Shown: one piece after another, positions 27,880-36,325 of the stretch | Numbering within the stretch: position 1 is the stretch's first letter | How the letters are laid out: each line of letters begins with the position of its first letter | Source of the DNA: Motiliproteus sp036961355 | Lineage (GTDB): Bacteria; Pseudomonadota; Gammaproteobacteria; Pseudomonadales; Balneatricaceae | DNA: 64,000 nucleotides | Assembly: GCA_036961355.1 (NCBI GenBank) | Contig: JBALVL010000007.1 | Location: forward strand, 62,001 to 126,000 | Direction of reading: 5' to 3' | Position numbers and translations under genes: made by a program | The notes under the pieces: model-generated | Told to the model about the DNA's origin: nothing | Database searches by the model: none | What the model saw: only the letters and a program-made list of their open reading frames with translations

Positions 27880-29100
27880 TCAGACCACCGATCCCAGCTT
27901 GAAGATAGGAAGATACATCGCGATAACCAGGCCGCCGACCATAACGCCCAGTACCGCCATGATCATCGGTTCCATCAGCGCGGTAAGATTTTCGACCGCA
28001 TTATCAACCTCAGCCTCGTAAAAACCGGCGACTTTGTCGAGCATCTCGTCGAGTGATCCCGCCTCTTCGCCAATAGCGATCATCTGCACCGCCATATTGG
28101 GGAAGACACCGGTCATGCGGGTCGAGTTTTGCAGCGATTGTCCGGTCGATACACCGTTGCGGATCTGCAAGATGGCGGTGCGATAGATCACATTACCCGA
28201 CGCGCCGGCGGCAGATTCCAGCGCATTAACCAGCGGCACACCGGCGGCAAACGTGGTCGCTAGGGTTCGGGCAAACCGGGCGATCGCCGCTTTATGCAAT
28301 ATCTCCCCGATAACCGGAATCTTTAAGCTCGCTCTGTCTATCGTATCCCGAAACTTTTCAGATTTCAGGTGGGCAGTTCTAAACACAAAACCACCGGCAA
28401 AAACCGCCGCGACGGCCATGTACCAGTAGGATTGGGCGTATTCAGAGAGAGTGATAACAAACTTGGTGAAGGCGGGGAGGTCGGCACCAAAACCCTGAAA
28501 AATCGATTCAAATTGTGGAACCACTTTGATCAGCAAAATAGCCGAAACAACGATACCGACAACAACAACCGCCATCGGGTAGGTCATCGCTTTTTTGATC
28601 TTAGCTTTGAGTTCTTCGGTCTTCTCTTTGTAGGTAGCGATCCGATCGAGCATGGTCTCCAGCGAGCCGGATTGTTCACCCGCATGGACCAGATTGCAGA
28701 ACAGATCGTCGAAGTACTTAGGGTGTTTTCGCAGCGAGGTGGCTAGATTGTCTCCGCTGGAGACATCGTTTTTGATGGTGTAGATCATCTTCTTCAGGCC
28801 ATCTTTTTCGACCCCGCCGGCGACGATTTCAAAGGACTGTACCATCGGTACACCGGCTTTCATCATCGTGGCAAGCTGGCGGGTAAAGAGGGCGATGTCG
28901 AGCGGGGTGGTTTTTTTTGCCGCTTTGCCGAACGCTGAGGTTCGCTCCTTGGTCACTTTGGAAGGGATTATCCCCTGTTTGCGCAGCTGGGCTTTGGCAA
29001 ATGCCTGCGACTCAGCGTCGATCTTGCCTTTACTTTTGTTACCGCTTTTGTCTTTGCCTTCCCAGACAAAGGTGCTGGGTTTAGCTTGCTTCGCTGCCAT
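27880..29100 (-). CDS. pilC: Type IV pilus inner membrane platform protein PilC
   Basis: 406 residues with two repeated T2SF domains (about 70-195 and 275-400), each ending in hydrophobic helices, and the conserved segments FTRQLATMMKAGVPM and GEEAGSLDEMLDKVA. PilC sits between the PilB/PilT motors and pilus assembly in the membrane. The basic, lysine-rich N-terminus is cytoplasmic. Unlike many genomes, a gap of 212 bp separates it from pilB, so it may have its own promoter. Confidence 0.95.
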   Translation of the reverse strand: MAAKQAKPSTFVWEGKDKSGNKSKGKIDAESQAFAKAQLRKQGIIPSKVTKERTSAFGKAAKKTTPLDIALFTRQLATMMKAGVPMVQSFEIVAGGVEKDGLKKMIYTIKNDVSSGDNLATSLRKHPKYFDDLFCNLVHAGEQSGSLETMLDRIATYKEKTEELKAKIKKAMTYPMAVVVVGIVVSAILLIKVVPQFESIFQGFGADLPAFTKFVITLSEYAQSYWYMAVAAVFAGGFVFRTAHLKSEKFRDTIDRASLKIPVIGEILHKAAIARFARTLATTFAAGVPLVNALESAAGASGNVIYRTAILQIRNGVSTGQSLQNSTRMTGVFPNMAVQMIAIGEEAGSLDEMLDKVAGFYEAEVDNAVENLTALMEPMIMAVLGVMVGGLVIAMYLPIFKLGSVV

Positions 29101-29312
29101 CCTTTGAGATCCTGTATCAATGCTGTCGCCGGAAAATACGTCACCGGTATATAGAGTAAACCAGGCTAACGCGATGGTGAACTCTGCTGAATCCTTTCGC
29201 TAGTTGTGTTTTCTGTGTAGCCAGTTGAGCCAAAGTATACCAGTAGCCTGATGATATTTTTGTTGGCCTGAATCAACTAATCGGTTAACGCTTAGCCGTG
29301 GCTAGTTCTTGA

Positions 29313-31034
29313 CTACCCTTTAGTCACCCGGTTTACCTCTTCCAAGCTGGTCATCCCCTGAATCACTTTTAACAGCCCCGACTGTCGCAGGCTGTTGACG
29401 CCCTGGCTGGCTGCCAGTTCCCCTATCTGTAGTGAGTTACCATCCTCCATGATTAATGATGATATCTCGGGGGTGACCGGCATCACTTCGTAGATGCCGA
29501 CCCGACCTTTATAGCCGCCAACGCAGCTGTTGCAGCCGACAGGGCCGTATACGGTGAAGCCACTATCGATCTGTGGCTGGCTGAAACCCTCTTCCTGTAG
29601 GGTGTGTTCGGGAATTTCAACCGGTTGTTTACATTGGCTACAAAGTCGGCGGCCGAGTCGTTGGGCGATGACTAACGATGCTGAGGTGGCGATGTTAAAT
29701 GCAGGAACCCCCATGTTGCGCAATCGGGTCAGGGTCTCAGGCGCGCTGTTGGTGTGCAGAGTCGATAGCACCATGTGGCCGGTTTGGGCAGCTTTTATAG
29801 CGATCTCGGCCGTTTCTAAGTCTCGGATTTCGCCCACCATCACCACGTCCGGGTCCTGCCGCAGGAATGAGCGCAGTGCCGCGGCGAAGGTCAGGCCGAC
29901 CTTGGTATTGACGTGGACCTGATTGATACCCTCTAGGTTGATCTCGACCGGGTCTTCGGCGGTGGAGATATTTCGCTCTGGGGTGTTGAGGATGTTGAGG
30001 CCGGTATAGAGCGAAACGGTCTTGCCACTACCGGTTGGGCCGGTGACCAGAATCATCCCTTGCGGCTGCTGCAGCACCTTCATGTAGAGCTCTTTCTGGT
30101 CCGGCTCATAACCTAACGCATCGATGCCCATCTTGGCGCTGGAGGCATCGAGAATCCGCAGCACGATCTTTTCACCCCACAGTGTCGGCAGGGTGTTGAC
30201 CCGAAAGTCGATCGATTTTGTTTTGGAAATTTTCATTTTGATCCGGCCGTCTTGCGGTAGCCGTCTCTCGGAGATATCCATCTGTGACATCACTTTGAGC
30301 CGGGCTGCCAACTTCGGCGTCAGATTAACCGGAGGGCGGGCCACCTCATGGAGCATACCGTCGGTGCGAAAACGGATCCGGTAAATCTTCTCATAGGGTT
30401 CAAAGTGGATATCGGACGAGTTGGTCTTGATAGCGTCGAGCAGGATTTTGTTAACGAAACGAACGATCGGTGCGTCGCCAGTCCCGTCATGGTCATCCTC
30501 TTGCCCTTGATGCGGGTCGAGGCCTTCGTCTATTTCAAGATTCTCTAAGTCAGCATCCTCGAGGCCATCGAGTCCAGAGCCAGCAGAGCTTTGCTCCAAA
30601 AAATCGTCAATAAAGCGTTTTAACTTATCCTCTTCGACCACAATCGCTTCAGTTTTGATACCGGTATGGAACTTGATCTGATCCAACCCCTGAATATTGG
30701 TCGGATCGGCAACGGCGACGTAGATGCGGTTATCACGCTTGATCAACGGCAGTGCCTGGTGTTTACGAATCAGCTCTTCGGGAACCAGCTCGGCCGGGAC
30801 GGAAGTGACATCGAACTGCTCTAAGTCGAGCAGTGGCGCGCCGAACTCATCGGCTGCTGCCGTGGCAGCCTTGTAGGCGCTGACCAGCTTCTCCTGTACC
30901 GCATAACTGATAAAGGAAATATTCTGCTGATTGGCCGCGAGCAGCGCCTGGGTAGCGTTATCGGAGGAGAGGATACTGTCGTTAACCAGCCGTCGGGCCA
31001 GTCCGGTCAGCGGTTGAATCGATTGTACGCCCAT
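29313..31034 (-). CDS. pilB: Type IV pilus extension ATPase PilB
   Basis: Hexameric secretion-type ATPase powering pilus extension. From ATG 31034 it has 573 residues: N-terminal MshEN/GspE-like domain, an acidic linker (about 150-190), Walker A GPTGSGKT (332-339), Asp box, Walker B with VMVGEIRDLETAE, His box, and a C-terminal CxxC-x(n)-CxxC zinc region. A GTG at 31094 would add 20 residues that do not resemble PilB. It is divergent from pilA. Confidence 0.95.
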   Translation of the reverse strand: MGVQSIQPLTGLARRLVNDSILSSDNATQALLAANQQNISFISYAVQEKLVSAYKAATAAADEFGAPLLDLEQFDVTSVPAELVPEELIRKHQALPLIKRDNRIYVAVADPTNIQGLDQIKFHTGIKTEAIVVEEDKLKRFIDDFLEQSSAGSGLDGLEDADLENLEIDEGLDPHQGQEDDHDGTGDAPIVRFVNKILLDAIKTNSSDIHFEPYEKIYRIRFRTDGMLHEVARPPVNLTPKLAARLKVMSQMDISERRLPQDGRIKMKISKTKSIDFRVNTLPTLWGEKIVLRILDASSAKMGIDALGYEPDQKELYMKVLQQPQGMILVTGPTGSGKTVSLYTGLNILNTPERNISTAEDPVEINLEGINQVHVNTKVGLTFAAALRSFLRQDPDVVMVGEIRDLETAEIAIKAAQTGHMVLSTLHTNSAPETLTRLRNMGVPAFNIATSASLVIAQRLGRRLCSQCKQPVEIPEHTLQEEGFSQPQIDSGFTVYGPVGCNSCVGGYKGRVGIYEVMPVTPEISSLIMEDGNSLQIGELAASQGVNSLRQSGLLKVIQGMTSLEEVNRVTKG

Positions 31035-31309
31035 AAAAGCTATGTTCTCAAAGTGTTGAGTTAGGTCAAAGAGTCGTGCGTTAGATCCTAGCACTTATGT
31101 ACTTGCCGGAAAACGCTGCATATACTCGAAATGTACCAAAATCGGCGGGGCAGGCAAAAAAATAGAATTTAATATCGGACAATTAGCTATAAAAGGTTAT
31201 TTTTTCGCAACAAACAGTAAAGAAGGGGTTGAGGGCGTCAAATCGGACGGCTAAGATCGAAACACTTTTCCCAGGAGTGGGTAAGTTTTAAACGTATTGG
31301 AGAAATACT

Positions 31310-31759
31310 ATGAAAAAGCAACAAACGGGTTTTACCCTGATTGAATTGATGATCGTTGTGGCGATCATCGGTATTCTGGCCGCGATCGCGCTGCCGGCTT
31401 ACCAGACTTATACCAATAAGGCGAAGTTTACCGAGGTGATTTCGGCGACTTCATCGCTGAAGACAGCGGTAGAAGTTGCTTGGTCTGACACGGCATCTTC
31501 TGCAGCTGTGTTGATTGACCCTACAGTCAGTTCTGCTTTAGCCCAGGCTAATAATCAAGGGGGCTATGTAGACGGAGTTACGCTGGCTATTGTCAGTAAC
31601 AATTTGGTCATCACCGCCAGCTCGGCAACTGGAATGAACGCTACTACCGCAACCTATATCATTCAAGCTCCAGCAGTTGCTAACACCAACCCGAACTTGC
31701 GTTGGGTTACTAATAGCGGATCTTGTGAAGCTCTGGGTTGGTGTTCAGCAAAGCAATAA
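31310..31759 (+). CDS. pilA: Type IV major pilin PilA
   Basis: 149-residue prepilin. The leader MKKQQTG is cut by PilD before F8; the mature start FTLIELMIVVAIIGILA has the conserved E5 and forms the hydrophobic assembly helix. The globular part is Ala/Ser/Thr-rich and ends with a two-cysteine D-loop (C139 and C145), short as in some group IVa pilins. A GGAG site precedes the ATG. It is followed by a strong terminator, so it is likely a single, highly expressed gene. No clear sigma-54 site was found upstream. Confidence 0.96.
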   Translation: MKKQQTGFTLIELMIVVAIIGILAAIALPAYQTYTNKAKFTEVISATSSLKTAVEVAWSDTASSAAVLIDPTVSSALAQANNQGGYVDGVTLAIVSNNLVITASSATGMNATTATYIIQAPAVANTNPNLRWVTNSGSCEALGWCSAKQ

Positions 31760-31804
31760 TCTTACGAGTTAAAAATCTATGGGGTTAAATTCCTTTGATT
31801 TTAT

Positions 31805-31833
31805 AAAGGCCTCGGTTGATCCGAGGCCTTTTT
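31805..31833 (+). terminator. Rho-independent terminator after pilA
   Basis: A perfect 11-bp stem, AAAGGCCTCGG with its complement, around a five-base loop TTGAT, running into five T residues. It lies 46 bases after the pilA stop. Confidence 0.92.
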
Positions 31834-31861
31834 GTTTCTGGCTTTTCTCCATCCGCGAAAT

Positions 31862-32145
31862 CAAGGGGGTCAGAGTCGCTTACAAATCAAGGGGGTCAGA
31901 GTCGCAGTGATTCAACGGGGTCAGAGTCGCTGATTCGATTCTCGTCTATACTCTCCATTCAACAGTAACCAACGGGGTCAGAGTCGCTGATCTGTTGAAA
32001 TCAACGGGGTCAGAGTCGCCAAATGGAAATCAACGGGGTCGAAATCAACGGGGTCAGAGTCGCTGATTCGATTCTCGTCCGGATTCAACAGGGTCAGAGT
32101 CGCTGATTCGATTCTCGTCTATACTCTCCATTCAATAGCAACCAA
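31862..32145 (+). repeat. Left array of GGGGTCAGAGTCGC repeats (REP-like)
   Basis: The 14-mer GGGGTCAGAGTCGC occurs at 31866, 31892, 31917, 31974, 32006 and 32050, with a one-mismatch copy at 32090 and a truncated copy (GGGGTC) at 32035; most are preceded by TCAAC. A longer unit of about 44 bp, beginning GCTGATTCGATTCTCGTC, is present at 31929 and 32102 (two mismatches) and partly at 32062. The array lies between the pilA terminator and the Y1 transposase gene and ends only some 18 bp before its start. Confidence 0.9.
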
Positions 32146-32162
32146 GGATGGGAGTGCTAAGG

Positions 32163-32876
32163 ATGGCTCGACTGCCGCGCTTAAGTTTGCCCGGTGTGCC
32201 ACAGCATGTGGTGCAACGAGGTAATAATCGTCACGCCTGTTTTTTCTCTGATCAGGATTATCCGCTCTACCTCGATTGGTTGCAGCATTATGCCAATACT
32301 TATCAGGTGAAAATTCACGCCTATGTGCTGATGACCAACCATGTCCATCTATTGTTGACGCCGTTAGATACCGATGCCGTTAGCCGGATGATGCAGGCAT
32401 TGGGGCGTTGTTATGTTCGTTATGTGAATACGACCTATCGCCGCACAGGGACGCTGTGGGAGGGGCGTTTCAGATCAACACTGGTAGATAGCGAGCGCTA
32501 TTTTCTGGTGGTCAGTTGTTATATCGAATTGAACCCAGTAAGGGCGGCTATGGTTGAACATCCTGCCGAGTATCCGTGGTCGAGCTATCGGTCAAACGCG
32601 TTGGGCGATTCGAGTGACTTGTTAACGCCACATTCGTGTTACACCGGTTTGGGCGCTGCGCCTGAGTTACGCCAGTCGCATTATCGGGGATTATTTGATC
32701 AGATAATTGCTGAGCGAACCTTGCTGCACATTCAGCAAGCGACCGATAAAGCCTGGGTGCTGGGAGATCAGCGCTTCATTGATCAGGTTGAAGCGCAAAC
32801 GGGGCGTCGAGCTCGACCCTGTTCGAACGGTGGCGATCGACGGTCAGAACGGTTTTGGAAAAACCAGCGACTCTGA
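32163..32876 (+). CDS. REP-associated tyrosine transposase (RAYT, Y1 HUH family)
   Basis: 237 residues from ATG 32163, which is typical of the family start (MARLPRL); an upstream ATG at 32148 adds five residues. The IS200-like HUH motif is H60-V-H62 (in TNHVHLL) and the likely catalytic tyrosine is Y120 in SCYIELNPVRA. RAYTs are single-copy domesticated relatives of IS200 transposases associated with dispersed REP palindromes (family knowledge). The stop codon TGA lies inside the first right-hand repeat (GCGACTCTGACCCC), so the C-terminus is partly encoded by the repeat. Confidence 0.92.
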   Translation: MARLPRLSLPGVPQHVVQRGNNRHACFFSDQDYPLYLDWLQHYANTYQVKIHAYVLMTNHVHLLLTPLDTDAVSRMMQALGRCYVRYVNTTYRRTGTLWEGRFRSTLVDSERYFLVVSCYIELNPVRAAMVEHPAEYPWSSYRSNALGDSSDLLTPHSCYTGLGAAPELRQSHYRGLFDQIIAERTLLHIQQATDKAWVLGDQRFIDQVEAQTGRRARPCSNGGDRRSERFWKNQRL

Positions 32877-32989
32877 CCCCGTTGAAACTCCCGTTGAAAC
32901 TAGACCCCGTTGAAACTAGACCCCGTTGAAACTCACCCCGTTGAAACTCCCCGTTGAAAACCGACCCCGTTGAAACTGCCGTTGAAACC
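32867..32989 (-). repeat. Right array: inverted REP copy and eight CCGTTGAAA units
   Basis: GCGACTCTGACCCC at 32867-32880 is the exact reverse complement of the left-array 14-mer. It is followed by eight CCGTTGAAA units starting at 32879, 32891, 32907, 32923, 32938, 32951, 32967 and 32979, most extended to CCCCGTTGAAACT with linkers such as AGA. The last ends 11 bp before the stop of the convergent DUF2069 gene. Confidence 0.88.
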
Positions 32990-32999
32990 AAAACATTAC

Positions 33000-33413
33000 T
33001 CAGCCGTTGCTTATAGCCGCATCTCGCTCAATTCCATTCAATAAACTCTTCCATCGTGCATACATCATCGCAGTGCAGAACAAGCCGCTGCTGAGTAGTG
33101 TCAGCAGAAAACCGTACAGGCTACCGTCGACCGCGCTTAATACGCCGAAGCAGAAATAGAACAGGATCACGAAGCAGAGCCAGATGTAGGGGCGAGGGTG
33201 GCTTTTAAAGATGCTTGGGACGAATGCGATCAGCAAAAACGATTGCACCAGCCAGATCACCAGAGGGTTGGCATCGCCCGGTGGTTGTAACCAGAATGTC
33301 TGCAACGCGAACAGGGCGATCAACCCCAGCAGTTGAGCACGGCTAGCCAGCGCGCTGAAGTGAATGCGTTGCGCCAGTTGCTCGGGGCTGAGTTTGTTTT
33401 TGATCATCGCCAT
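33000..33413 (-). CDS. DUF2069 family membrane protein
   Basis: 137 residues with four predicted helices (about 24-42, 52-68, 75-93, 98-118) and a basic cytoplasmic N-terminus. It resembles the DUF2069 family, of unknown function, which often sits next to wrbA in Pseudomonas relatives, as here (109 bp downstream of the wrbA-like gene on the same strand). Its 3' end abuts the right-hand repeat array of the RAYT unit. Confidence 0.8.
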   Translation of the reverse strand: MAMIKNKLSPEQLAQRIHFSALASRAQLLGLIALFALQTFWLQPPGDANPLVIWLVQSFLLIAFVPSIFKSHPRPYIWLCFVILFYFCFGVLSAVDGSLYGFLLTLLSSGLFCTAMMYARWKSLLNGIERDAAISNG

Positions 33414-33522
33414 CAGGTGTTTCCTTGGGTATTAATAAACAGGTATCGGTAAATAAGTAGCTACAAACAATCGAGGCGAAATGCCGTCAGGCTGCGGCTG
33501 TTTCTCGCCAGCGTTTTGTTGC

Positions 33523-34137
33523 TTATCCGCGTAGTGCTTGCGCCAGTGTGGCGATGCGGTTTCCTTGAGCACGGCACAACTGCAGTTCGATGTCGGTCAG
33601 CGATCGTTGACCGTCACTCCCCGAGACATGGCTGGCACCGTAGGGTGTGCCACCGGCGGTGGTATTGATCAGTCCGGCTTCACTGTAGGGCAGGCCCGCC
33701 AGTACCATGCCGTGGTGCAGCAGCGGTAGCATCATGCTCAACAGCGTGCTCTCTTGGCCGCCGTGCAGGCTGCTGCTGGCGCTGAACACCCCCGCCGGTT
33801 TGTTGATCAGTGCACCATTCATCCACAGACTACTGGTGCTGTCGATGAAGTATTTGAGCGGTGCGGCCATGTTGCCAAAGCGGGTCGGTGAGCCTAGCAG
33901 CAAGCCGGCGCAGTTACGCAGGTCATCTTCGTTACAGTACAGCGCACCCTTGTCAGGAATACTGGGCTGGCTGGCTTCGCAGTCGGCCGAAACAGCAGGA
34001 ACCGTCCGCAGCCGGGCCTCGATCCCGTCGACCTCTTCGATACCGCGCGCCATATGCTGTGCCATCTTGGCGGTAGCGCCGTTACGGCTGTAGTAAAGCA
34101 CCAGCACATAAGGGCGGATGGTGGGGTTTAGGCTCAT
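33523..34137 (-). CDS. wrbA: WrbA-like NAD(P)H:quinone oxidoreductase
   Basis: Flavodoxin-fold protein of 204 residues. The FMN phosphate loop YYSRNGATAKMA follows the first strand; LLGSPTRFGNMAAPLKYFID and the GGTPYGASHVSG segment are typical of WrbA-type quinone reductases, which reduce quinones by two electrons and avoid semiquinone radicals. Its ATG overlaps the arsC stop (TGATG), so the two are translationally coupled. Confidence 0.88.
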   Translation of the reverse strand: MSLNPTIRPYVLVLYYSRNGATAKMAQHMARGIEEVDGIEARLRTVPAVSADCEASQPSIPDKGALYCNEDDLRNCAGLLLGSPTRFGNMAAPLKYFIDSTSSLWMNGALINKPAGVFSASSSLHGGQESTLLSMMLPLLHHGMVLAGLPYSEAGLINTTAGGTPYGASHVSGSDGQRSLTDIELQLCRAQGNRIATLAQALRG

Positions 34138-34487
34138 CAGATCAGATCCAGTACATTCTCGGGAGGCCGGCCGATCACGGCCTTATCGCCTTTGATGGCG
34201 ATCGGGCGCTCGATCAGCTTGGGGTAAGTGACCATCGCATCGATCAGTACGTCGTTACTCAGCACCGTGTCTTTTAAATTATTATCTTTGAACTCTTGCT
34301 CACCCTTGCGCATCAGTAAGCGAGGCTCAATGGCGAGTTGCTCCAGCAGAGTCACCAGTTCGTCACGGCTAGGTGGGGTTTCCAGGTAGAGCCGTAGTTG
34401 GGGCTCAACACCTTTTTCCTGAAGCAGTTGCAGCGCTTGACGGGATTTGGAACAACGCGGATTGTGATACAAAGTGATGTTGCTCAT
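34137..34487 (-). CDS. arsC: ArsC-family glutaredoxin-dependent arsenate reductase-like protein
   Basis: 116 residues with a thioredoxin-like fold. The catalytic cysteine is C12 in HNPRCSKSR, and the C-terminal PIAIKGDKAVIGRPPENV is typical of the ArsC/YfgD branch. It lies in the order arsC-wrbA-DUF2069 known from Pseudomonas, with no arsenite pump or arsR nearby, so a role in arsenic resistance is uncertain; it could be a general thiol reductase. Confidence 0.88.
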   Translation of the reverse strand: MSNITLYHNPRCSKSRQALQLLQEKGVEPQLRLYLETPPSRDELVTLLEQLAIEPRLLMRKGEQEFKDNNLKDTVLSNDVLIDAMVTYPKLIERPIAIKGDKAVIGRPPENVLDLI

Positions 34488-34692
34488 AGAGACGGGCCTC
34501 GAAGCGAAAAGGTGTGGTGATATTCAAAACGGCTATTCTAACCATTGTAGGCAGGCGAACAAGGTACGAACTTTGTGGTTTAATTCTGGGTATCACTTTT
34601 GGGTAATTATTACTGGGTGATTATTGCAGGTATCCGTTGCCATAGTTGTTCATCTTAACACCGGCTTGTTCCAAGTCAGATAGAGTGTCTTT

Positions 34693-36012
34693 ATGCAATC
34701 TACATTTCGGCTTATTAATATCCACCTGTTACTCGGTTTTGTTCGTCATATGGTGGGGCGCTTCAGCGCTAATCAGGGCATTCTTAACGCCGCTGCACTG
34801 ACCTATACAACGCTTTTTGCTGTCGTTCCGATGATGACCGTGACCTACGCCATGTTGGCTTCGGTGCCATCGTTTCAGGGGCTGGGACCGCAGCTTGAAA
34901 CGATGATCTTCGACAACTTTGTGCCGTCGACAGGTGCAGCAGTGAAAGATTATATTTCGGGGTTTGCCGGACAAGCCCGCAACCTGACCGGGTTGGGTAT
35001 TGTGTTGTTGATCGTCACCGCCTATCTGATGTTACGTAGCATCGAGAGGACCTTTAATCGGATCTGGCAGGTACGCGAGCAGCGGCAACGGGTTGCCAGT
35101 TTTTTGCTGTACTGGGCCGTGCTTAGCCTGGGTCCAGTGTTGCTGGGGCTGGGTTTAGTGCTGAGCTCGTATGTGATGTCACTGCCGTTGATCAGCGGTG
35201 CCAGCGTGGTAGTAGATAGCCGTGAATGGTTGTTGAAGTTGCTGCCGTTATTACTTAGTTGCTCCGCTTTTACGCTGTTGTATGCCGCAGTGCCCAATTG
35301 TCATGTGCCGTTTCGTCATGCGCTTGCCGGGGGTTGTATCTGCGCCTTGCTGTTTGAAGGGGCCAAGCATGCCTTTGCGATGTTTGTGGCGTTGTCTCCG
35401 TCGTATCACTTGATCTATGGCGCTTTTGCCGCCGTGCCGCTGTTTCTGGTGTGGATCTATATCTCCTGGCTGATTGTGTTATTGGGTGCTGAGTTTGTGC
35501 GCGCTCTGACCTGCTATGATTTTAACCAACGTAGTATCGATGCATCGCCGTTCTTTTGGGGTTTGAAAATTTTAGAGCAGCTGTGGTCTGAACAAGAACG
35601 CGGTCAAGGGCTCTATCCCTCACAATTGTCATCACGGCTGCCGGGTTTGTCCGTGATGTTGTTATCGCGTTATCTGGATGATCTCAAGCGTGCAGATCTG
35701 ATTACCTGTAACGCTAAGGGGCAATATCTATTATGTCGGGATATACACCGTTTGACGCTTGAGCAGTTTAGTCAAAAGGTCGCGTGGCAGTTGCCTGGCC
35801 GCCTCGATCTGGTTGAGTCAGAAACCCAAACCGCTTGGGTGGGCCTGCTGGAGAAACGACTGGATGCAGTTCAACGTTCTCGATCCGATCAGTTGCAATC
35901 GAGTTTGGCGCAACTGTTTAGTGAACCATCTTCTGAGGCCGGTGATCCAGACAGAAGTTCCGGTTCGGTAGTCCGGCTTTCGCCGGCAGAGCCACCGAAA
36001 CAACGGAGTTGA
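34693..36012 (+). CDS. YihY/BrkB family inner membrane protein
   Basis: 439 residues. The N-terminal 275 residues hold about six helices with family motifs (AALTYTTLFAVVP near 31-43, YAAVPN, and SPSYHLIYGAFAAVPLFLVWIY). A cytoplasmic C-terminal part of about 160 residues follows, containing a possible winged helix (about 300-360). Family members were once called ribonuclease BN, but that assignment is wrong; function is unknown, possibly transport. It is divergent from arsC and four bases from acyP. Confidence 0.88.
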   Translation: MQSTFRLINIHLLLGFVRHMVGRFSANQGILNAAALTYTTLFAVVPMMTVTYAMLASVPSFQGLGPQLETMIFDNFVPSTGAAVKDYISGFAGQARNLTGLGIVLLIVTAYLMLRSIERTFNRIWQVREQRQRVASFLLYWAVLSLGPVLLGLGLVLSSYVMSLPLISGASVVVDSREWLLKLLPLLLSCSAFTLLYAAVPNCHVPFRHALAGGCICALLFEGAKHAFAMFVALSPSYHLIYGAFAAVPLFLVWIYISWLIVLLGAEFVRALTCYDFNQRSIDASPFFWGLKILEQLWSEQERGQGLYPSQLSSRLPGLSVMLLSRYLDDLKRADLITCNAKGQYLLCRDIHRLTLEQFSQKVAWQLPGRLDLVESETQTAWVGLLEKRLDAVQRSRSDQLQSSLAQLFSEPSSEAGDPDRSSGSVVRLSPAEPPKQRS

Positions 36013-36016
36013 GGCT

Positions 36017-36292
36017 ATGAACCAACTGGAATTGCATGTCTGGATCAGTGGCCGGGTACAGGGTGTTTGGTACCGGCAATCAGCTAAAGAGCAGGCCGAT
36101 GCCCTTGGGGTTCACGGTTGGATCCAAAACTTGCCCGATGGCCGGGTTGAAGCGATGTTAGCAGGCGAGGCAAATGCGGTGCGACAGCTTGAAGCTTGGC
36201 TCAGCATAGGTCCTGAATTGGCCAATGTGGCTGATGTTGAAGTAGAAATACTGGAGCAAACTGAGCCGCTATCAGAGTTTGTCGTTCGATAG
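36017..36292 (+). CDS. acyP: Acylphosphatase
   Basis: Small alpha/beta enzyme of 91 residues that hydrolyses acyl phosphates. The phosphate-binding loop GRVQGVWYR ends with catalytic R20, and N38 (in GWIQNLPDG) is the second catalytic residue; both are conserved. It follows yihY by four bases and probably shares its transcript. Confidence 0.94.
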   Translation: MNQLELHVWISGRVQGVWYRQSAKEQADALGVHGWIQNLPDGRVEAMLAGEANAVRQLEAWLSIGPELANVADVEVEILEQTEPLSEFVVR

Positions 36293-36325
36293 CGCCCGTT
36301 CTTGGTTGGGTTGGTAAACAGAGAA

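Larger units (their letters stand above)
31862..32989 (+). mobile_element. RAYT transposase gene with flanking repeat arrays
   Basis: The Y1-type transposase gene plus its two repeat arrays form one unit. The left array carries GGGGTCAGAGTCGC and the right boundary the reverse complement GCGACTCTGACCCC, so the gene is bounded by inverted copies of the same motif. No target-site duplication was identified, as expected for HUH enzymes. The ends are taken from the outermost recognisable repeats and are approximate. Confidence 0.75.

Noticed and set aside
31095..31309. Sigma-54 promoter for pilA
   Set aside because: I looked for GG-N10-GC pairs and found none with correct spacing and context. 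The pilA promoter stays unassigned.
32879..32989. CCGTTGAAA units as a CRISPR array
   Set aside because: Units are 9-13 bp, spacers are 1-7 bp and similar to each other, and there are no cas genes; this is a short repeat array of the RAYT unit.
34137..34487. Arsenic resistance island
   Set aside because: Only an ArsC-family gene is present, in a conserved housekeeping context without arsR, arsB or acr3.
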